A stretch of 57,171 nt of DNA from Corynebacterium sp. (GTDB lineage: Bacteria > Actinomycetota > Actinomycetes > Mycobacteriales > Mycobacteriaceae). The translations under genes and the position numbers were made by a program. The DNA is taken from NCBI RefSeq assembly GCF_022712275.1, contig NZ_JALAGU010000049.1, positions 1-57,171 on the forward strand, read 5' to 3'. This document shows positions 52,524 through 57,171 of the stretch, piece after piece. A model generated the notes under the pieces. The model saw only the letters and a program-made list of their open reading frames with translations. It was not told the DNA's origin and made no database searches. Each line of letters starts with the position of its first letter. The stretch's first letter is position 1.

Positions 52524-52592
52524 TGTCCGGAAGTAGTGCCGACAGGTCGCTCAGCCCCAGCGAAAACGACCCCTCAGCACTACATCCGGACA
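52524..52592 (+). repeat. Hairpin repeat family, copy 4
   Basis: TGTCCGGAAGTAGTGC (52524-52539) pairs with GCACTACATCCGGACA (52577-52592) with one mismatch. The loop begins CGACAGGTC and the right half ends CCCCTCAGCACTAC, as in copy 3, in the same orientation. Confidence 0.88.
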
Positions 52593-52712
52593 TAAGAGGG
52601 GCGATGACATGAGAAAGCGCGACGTGCAGGTCACAGAACATGTGAAGCACCCCACGATTCCAGGCCGCCCCTACCGGCGGACTACCCTGTGTCGGTACCC
52701 CGGTCCATCTGA

Positions 52713-52751
52713 CATCGATCGGCATCGATCAGACATCCACTGACCTCGATC
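52713..52751 (+). promoter_or_regulatory. Phased CATCGATC repeats upstream of the purine permease fusion
   Basis: CATCGATC occurs at 52713-52720 and 52723-52730, ten bases apart, and a CTCGATCA-type copy starts at 52745, about two helical turns further. Such phasing suggests cooperative binding of a regulator on one DNA face. The sites lie about 55-90 bp before the permease start. Confidence 0.5.
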
Positions 52752-52804
52752 AAACCTCGGACCGTTGACGTTTCCCGGAAAGAACCTGCACGGAAAGAAC
52801 CTGC

Positions 52805-54730
52805 ATGAGCACAACCACCTACGCCCCTCCGGCCCAGCAGAAGCATCCCGTCGACCAGGTCCCGCCCGCCGGCAAGCTCGCGGTCCTGTCCGTCCAGCAC
52901 CTCCTCGCGTTCTACGCCGGCGCCGTCGTCGTCCCGCTCCTCATCGCCGGCCAGCTGAATCTCGACGCGAAGACGACGATCCATCTCATCAACGCCGACC
53001 TGTTCACCTGCGGTATCGCCACACTGATCCAGTCGGTCGGTTTCTGGAAGGTCGGTGTGCGCCTGCCGATCATCCAGGGTGTGACGACCACGGCCGTCGC
53101 ACCGATCGTGGCGATCGGCCTGGCCGTCAACGAGGACGGCGGGGTGGGCGTCCTCCCGGCGATCTACGGCTCGATCATCATCTCGGGCATCTTCACCTTC
53201 CTCGCCGCCCCGTACTTCGCGAAGTTCATCCGGTTCTTCCCGCCGGTGGTCATCGGCACGGTGCTGACGACAATGGGCATCACGCTGCTCTCGGTCGCCG
53301 CGAACGACTTCACGAACTACGCCGAAGGCGCCCCGGAGACGAAGGACCTGGCCTACGCCGGTCTCACGCTGGCGATCATCATCGTCATGCAGCGCTTCTT
53401 CAAGGGCTTCCTCGGTACCCTGTCGATCCTCGTCGGCCTGGTCATCGGCACCGCCGTCGCCTTCGGTTTCGGCGACACGGGCTTCGATGACGTGGGCACC
53501 TCCGACTGGGTCGGTTTCACGACCCCCTTCTACTTCGGCGCCCCGGAGTTCGTGCTCACCGGCGCGATCTCGATGATCATCGTCATGCTGATCACGATGG
53601 TGGAGTCCACCGGAGACGTCTTCGCTGCCGGCGAGATCGTCGGACGCCGCACCACCAAGGAGGACATCGCCCGCGCGCTGCGGGCCGACGGCCTGTCCAC
53701 CACCCTGGGCGGCGTGATGAACTCCTTCCCTTACACCTGCTTCGCGCAGAACGTCGGTCTGGTGCGCATGACCCGTGTACGGTCGCGGTGGGTCGTCGCG
53801 GCGGCCGGCGTCCTCATGATCGTCATCGGTCTGATCCCGAAGGCCGGCGCGATCGTCGCCGCAATCCCCTCCCCGGTGCTGGGTGCGGCGAGTATGGCAC
53901 TGTTCGCCAATGTGGCGCTGGTCGGTATCCAGACGCTCGGCAAGGTCGATCTGACGGACACGCGCAATGCCACGATCCTCACGATCTCGATGGGTCTGGG
54001 CATGCTGGTGACGTTCAAGCCGGGCATCGCCGAAGTCTTCCCGGAGTGGGCACAGGTCTTCTTCGCTTCGGGTGTGACGACCGGTTCGATCGCCGCGATC
54101 GTGCTGAACCTGCTGTTCTTCCATGTGGGACGCCGCCCGTCCCCCGACGTCACCCGCGATGCGGCGGGCCGGATGCTCACTCTGGAGGACGTCAACGCCA
54201 TGGATCAGGCGTCCTTCCTGCGCACCTTCTCACCGCTGTTCAACAATGCGACGTGGCCGCTGGAGCGCGCCCATGCCGTCGGCCCCTTCGCCACGGTCCA
54301 GGACCTGCGCGATGCGGTGCAGGACGCCGTGCTCACCGCCCCGCGCGAGCAGCAGGATGCTCTGATCCACGACTACCCGTCGATGGCTGATCTCCTGCTC
54401 GACGAGGACGCTCTGAGGCGCGAGTCGGGGTTCGCCGGCTCGCTCGCCCTGGAGGATATGGACGATGTGGAGCAGGAGCAGCTCCGGGACCTTTCTGACC
54501 AGTACCGGGAGCGGTTCGGGATGCCTTTCGTCGCCTGCCTGGGCCGGATGGACTCCCGTAGTCAGATCGTCACGGAGGGTCTGCGCCGGCTGGAGAACTC
54601 CCCGGAGCAGGAGCACCTGCAGTTGCTGGGCGAGGTCGTGGAGATCTCCAATGACCGTTTCAACAACCTCATCGCGGACGCCAATCCGGTCGCCGCCGCG
54701 TGGGAGTCGAAGTTCGACCACCTGGGGTAG
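52805..54730 (+). CDS. NCS2 purine permease fused to a UraD-like (OHCU decarboxylase) domain
   Basis: The protein has 641 residues. The first about 455 residues form an NCS2-type nucleobase transporter with about 12-14 hydrophobic segments and the motifs VQHLLAFYAGAVVVPLL, GVTTTAVAPI, MVESTGDVFAAGEI and FAQNVGLV. The last about 185 residues match OHCU decarboxylase/UraD (RTFSPLFNNATWPLERA, RFGMPFVACLG, RLENSPEQEHLQLLGEVVE). UraD acts in urate breakdown, so the likely substrate is urate or xanthine. The usual HP(D/E)L catalytic motif reads HDYPSMADL, so activity is uncertain. The sequence CGGAAAGAACCTGCA is duplicated immediately before the ATG. Neighbours show no other urate genes. Confidence 0.85.
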   Translation: MSTTTYAPPAQQKHPVDQVPPAGKLAVLSVQHLLAFYAGAVVVPLLIAGQLNLDAKTTIHLINADLFTCGIATLIQSVGFWKVGVRLPIIQGVTTTAVAPIVAIGLAVNEDGGVGVLPAIYGSIIISGIFTFLAAPYFAKFIRFFPPVVIGTVLTTMGITLLSVAANDFTNYAEGAPETKDLAYAGLTLAIIIVMQRFFKGFLGTLSILVGLVIGTAVAFGFGDTGFDDVGTSDWVGFTTPFYFGAPEFVLTGAISMIIVMLITMVESTGDVFAAGEIVGRRTTKEDIARALRADGLSTTLGGVMNSFPYTCFAQNVGLVRMTRVRSRWVVAAAGVLMIVIGLIPKAGAIVAAIPSPVLGAASMALFANVALVGIQTLGKVDLTDTRNATILTISMGLGMLVTFKPGIAEVFPEWAQVFFASGVTTGSIAAIVLNLLFFHVGRRPSPDVTRDAAGRMLTLEDVNAMDQASFLRTFSPLFNNATWPLERAHAVGPFATVQDLRDAVQDAVLTAPREQQDALIHDYPSMADLLLDEDALRRESGFAGSLALEDMDDVEQEQLRDLSDQYRERFGMPFVACLGRMDSRSQIVTEGLRRLENSPEQEHLQLLGEVVEISNDRFNNLIADANPVAAAWESKFDHLG

Positions 54731-54752
54731 GTGGTGCCGGGGACGGAGACGC

Positions 54753-55886
54753 TCAGATACTCAGCACGTGCCGCACCGCACCGACCGCCTCATCCAGGGC
54801 TCGCCCGGACCCCGACCAGATCACGCTGGAGTTCACGAAGGGGTGCACCAGGCCGCGGTGTCGACGCGCCGTCACCGGCACCCCGGCCTCATCCAGGCGG
54901 GCGGCGTAGGCCTCACCTTCGTCACGCAGCGGGTCATGTCCGGCAACGGCGACATAGGCCGGGGCGATGCCGGACAGGTCCTCGGCCAGGATCGGGGAGA
55001 CGAGGTCACCCCGTCGCTCCTCGTCACTGAGCTCACTGACGAAGGCCTTGTCGTACCAGCGGAAGTGGTCTTCGGTGATGTACGGACCGTCGTGGAATTC
55101 GCGGCGGCTCGCGTAGGTCGCCATCACCTCGTCGACCTCCCGGAGGTCCACGACCGGCGCGAAGAGCATCTGCAGGGCCGGCTGCGGCAGTCCCCGGTCA
55201 CGCAGCCAGAGCGTGGACGCGGTGGCGAGGTGCGCACCGGCGGAGTCGCCGGCGATGATGACCTGCTCCGGGTCGATCTCGGCGATCTGTCCGGACACGG
55301 CTGCCGAGATCACGGTGGTGACGTCCTCCAGCGGGGCGGGGAACGGGTGCTCGGGAGCCATCCGGTAGTCGATCGAATAGACCTGGACACTGCTGCGACG
55401 GCAGAGGAAACGGCAGGTCGAGTCGTGACTGTCGAGGGATCCGGTCGCCCACCCTCCTCCGTGCATGTAGATGATGGCCGGCGCCGGTCTACCGCCCTGC
55501 CACCGGGCCGCACCGGCCGGAGTGTAGACGCGCACGCGGACGCCGCCGACGATGCGGTGGTCGACGAGGCCGACCTCCAGTGACTTCGTCCCGCAGGAGC
55601 CGGCGAGGTAGGCCTGCCGGTCGACGTTGCGTCGGGCGTCCACGGCGTCCTGGTCGGCAATGTCGGATCCGCCGACGAGTTTCAGCGTGAGCAGGGAGAG
55701 GGCGACGTCACCGTCGAGCCGGTCGCCGGCGTTGTTCGTCCGGGAGAAGACCGAGAGCAGCGGAGCGGGGATGAAGCGGAGGGCGCGGGCCCCGGCGGCG
55801 ATGATCCGGTCGAGCACGGAAGGGCGGTAGGTCTCCGCCCCCTGGTTGGCGCTGGCACGGGCATTCAGTTGCGAAGTCTGTGACAT
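54753..55886 (-). CDS. Alpha/beta hydrolase, hormone-sensitive lipase type
   Basis: The protein has 377 residues. HSL-family features are MHGGGWATGS (oxyanion hole) at about 141, the nucleophile in IIAGDSAGAHLATAS at about 212, the acid in VAGHDPLRDEGEAY, and the base in HRGLVHPFVN near the C terminus. An Ala/Arg-rich N-terminal segment of about 90 residues precedes the core and is not membrane-spanning. It is probably a cytosolic esterase or lipase of unknown substrate. It converges on the permease fusion, with stops 22 bases apart. Confidence 0.9.
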   Translation of the reverse strand: MSQTSQLNARASANQGAETYRPSVLDRIIAAGARALRFIPAPLLSVFSRTNNAGDRLDGDVALSLLTLKLVGGSDIADQDAVDARRNVDRQAYLAGSCGTKSLEVGLVDHRIVGGVRVRVYTPAGAARWQGGRPAPAIIYMHGGGWATGSLDSHDSTCRFLCRRSSVQVYSIDYRMAPEHPFPAPLEDVTTVISAAVSGQIAEIDPEQVIIAGDSAGAHLATASTLWLRDRGLPQPALQMLFAPVVDLREVDEVMATYASRREFHDGPYITEDHFRWYDKAFVSELSDEERRGDLVSPILAEDLSGIAPAYVAVAGHDPLRDEGEAYAARLDEAGVPVTARRHRGLVHPFVNSSVIWSGSGRALDEAVGAVRHVLSI

Positions 55887-55954
55887 AGATCACAACCATA
55901 GGGGGTAGACCCCGCAAAAGGGAACCTTCGGCCCCGAAAAAACTTCAGCCCAGG

Positions 55955-56965
55955 CTACACGAGACCGAGTTCCTGCACCGTCGACCATTCGTCGGCGAGC
56001 TCCTCGACCGAGGCGTCCAGCCGGGCCCGCTGCGCTTCGGACAGCGCCAGGCCCTGCACGATCTGCCAGGCCCCGTCGACCGAGCGGCACGGGAAGCTGC
56101 ACATCAGACCCTCGGGCACACCGTAGGAGCCGTCAGACGCCAGGACGACCGAGACCCAGTCGCCCTCCGGAGTGCCCTGGACCCAGTCGCGCATGTGGTC
56201 CACGGCCGCCGAGGCCGCGGACGCCGCCGAGGAGGAACCGCGCACACTGATGATCTCCGCGCCACGCTTGGCGACCCGCGGGATGAACTCCTCGGTGTTC
56301 CAGGTTCCCTCCAGTCCGCCGAGATCCTCGGTGAGTGAGCGTCCGGTGTCGTCGACGAGCTCGGTGATGTCCGGGAACTGTGTGGTGGAGTGGTTGCCCC
56401 AGACCGTCATCCGGTGCAGGCCCGAGACCGGCGTCCCGAGCCGCTGCGCGACCTGGGACAGGGCACGGTTGTGGTCCAGCCGCGTCATCGCGGTGACTGA
56501 ACCGGCAGGCAGTCCACCGGCGGCTGCGGCAATGGCGGCGTTGGTGTTCGCCGGGTTGCCGACGACCAGGACACGGACGCCCGGGTTGGCGTTGGCCGCG
56601 ATGGCCCTGCCCTGGGGGCCGAAGATGCCGCCGTTGTCGGCGAGCAGCTCGGAGCGCTCCGCACCCTTGCCCCGCGGCTTGGCACCGACGAGGAAGGCCG
56701 CGTCCGCCCCGGTGAAGGCGACGTCGGCGTCATCGGTGACGGTGACGGTTCCGAGCAGCGGGAAAGCGGCGTCCTGCAGCTCCATGGCGACGCCCTCGGC
56801 GGCGGTGGTGGCCGCGGGAATCTCCAGGAGGTTGAGGTTTACTACGGTGTCGCGGCCGAAGACCTCGCCGGTGGCGAGGCGGAAGAGAAGGGAGTAGGCG
56901 ATCTGTCCGGCGGCGCCGGTGACGGTCACGGTGACAGGGGAGGTGACGGGGGCGGTGGATTGCAC
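55955..56965 (-). CDS. mdh: Malate dehydrogenase
   Basis: The enzyme interconverts malate and oxaloacetate with NAD in the TCA cycle. The N-terminal NAD loop is VTGAAGQIAYSLLFRLATGE, with the substrate arginines in AKPRGKGAERSELLADN, then GNPANTNAAIA and the catalytic His in VWGNHSTTQFPD. The protein has 336 residues, close to the usual about 328. I chose GTG 56965 because AGGAG lies 8 nt upstream; a GTG at 56974 and the longer frame to 57109 are less likely. Confidence 0.95.
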   Translation of the reverse strand: MQSTAPVTSPVTVTVTGAAGQIAYSLLFRLATGEVFGRDTVVNLNLLEIPAATTAAEGVAMELQDAAFPLLGTVTVTDDADVAFTGADAAFLVGAKPRGKGAERSELLADNGGIFGPQGRAIAANANPGVRVLVVGNPANTNAAIAAAAGGLPAGSVTAMTRLDHNRALSQVAQRLGTPVSGLHRMTVWGNHSTTQFPDITELVDDTGRSLTEDLGGLEGTWNTEEFIPRVAKRGAEIISVRGSSSAASAASAAVDHMRDWVQGTPEGDWVSVVLASDGSYGVPEGLMCSFPCRSVDGAWQIVQGLALSEAQRARLDASVEELADEWSTVQELGLV

Positions 56966-57072
56966 GGTGGGCACTCCTGAAGGGTCGGTGGGTTGTCCGT
57001 TCGCCAGTCTAAGTGCATTCCGTGGATCACCCCCTCTTAGGTGGACACCGGTTCGGGTGTATCCACCGTCTG

Positions 57073-57086
57073 TAGTAGACCTACTA
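57073..57086. promoter_or_regulatory. 14-bp inverted repeat upstream of mdh
   Basis: TAGTAG (57073-57078) and CTACTA (57081-57086) are complementary with a 2-nt spacer, about 110 bp upstream of the mdh start. It is operator-sized and could be a GntR-type site; the controlled gene may be mdh or a gene beyond the window edge. Confidence 0.4.
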
Positions 57087-57171
57087 GTCTGGCATTTGCC
57101 CGTATACATAAGGACACAACTCAGTACGGGGGTGAAACCACTCCCGTCGCACCCCCTGCACCCCCTGCACC

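Overview
The window is a GC-rich actinobacterial chromosome segment, most likely from the genus Corynebacterium or a close relative. This rests on gene content and order. The minus strand carries comEA, a degV-family gene, a gpgP-like phosphatase, rsfS, nadD, proA, proB, obg, rpmA, rplU, rne, ndk, folC and valS. That is the same backbone order known from Mycobacterium tuberculosis (Rv2415c to Rv2448c), with mdh at the far end of the window. Species assignment is inference; there is no rRNA gene to settle it.

Layout. (1) Positions 1-26,344: conserved housekeeping block, almost all minus strand, covering competence (comEA, cut by the window edge), NAD synthesis, ribosome silencing, proline synthesis (proA, proB), ribosome assembly and proteins (obg, rpmA, rplU), a giant RNase E, ndk, folC and valS. 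A few genes look inserted: a YwiC-like membrane protein, a cutinase-like enzyme, an orphan iron-type binding lipoprotein, and a Vsr/DUF559-like nuclease-fold protein at 18,995. (2) 26,641-29,746: XRE-cupin regulator divergent from azlCD, then an aldehyde dehydrogenase. (3) 30,128-45,458: a putative defence island. It has a small unknown gene plus an XRE-ImmA/IrrE metalloprotease, then an XRE regulator divergent from a helicase-DUF3883 protein, a DUF1156-type DNA methylase and a DUF499-type ATPase with an N-terminal HEPN domain. That trio matches the Helicase-Methylase-ATPase (Hma) architecture. Two further plus-strand genes follow: a coiled-coil protein I do not recognise and a HEPN-DUF3320-like protein. 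(4) 45,463-50,953: a metallophosphoesterase, then the lower mevalonate pathway as an overlapping operon (mvk, mvaD, mvaK2, type 2 IPP isomerase), preceded by a small unknown ORF. (5) 51,036-57,171: a second Vsr/DUF559-like gene flanked on both sides by a hairpin repeat, an NCS2 permease fused to a UraD-like domain, an HSL-type esterase and mdh.

The most interesting part is the island. The methylase is mosaic: GC-rich ends flank an AT-rich centre (about 36,895-38,270) that holds a zinc-ribbon-like cysteine set and the DPPY motif. The only other long AT-rich stretch is the neighbouring coiled-coil gene (42,635-44,293). This suggests that the modification core and the accessory protein are exchanged together. 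Two island proteins carry the same HEPN motif at nearly the same residue. A 13-bp element is repeated exactly upstream of the helicase and the methylase, and the last gene has its own promoter overlapped by an inverted repeat.

A second theme is a hairpin repeat family with about 16-bp arms in its fuller copies. It has four loci (12,190; 26,542; 51,036; 52,524), two of which bracket the 51,193-52,308 nuclease-fold gene, and one of which has its right half amplified as 41-bp tandem units.
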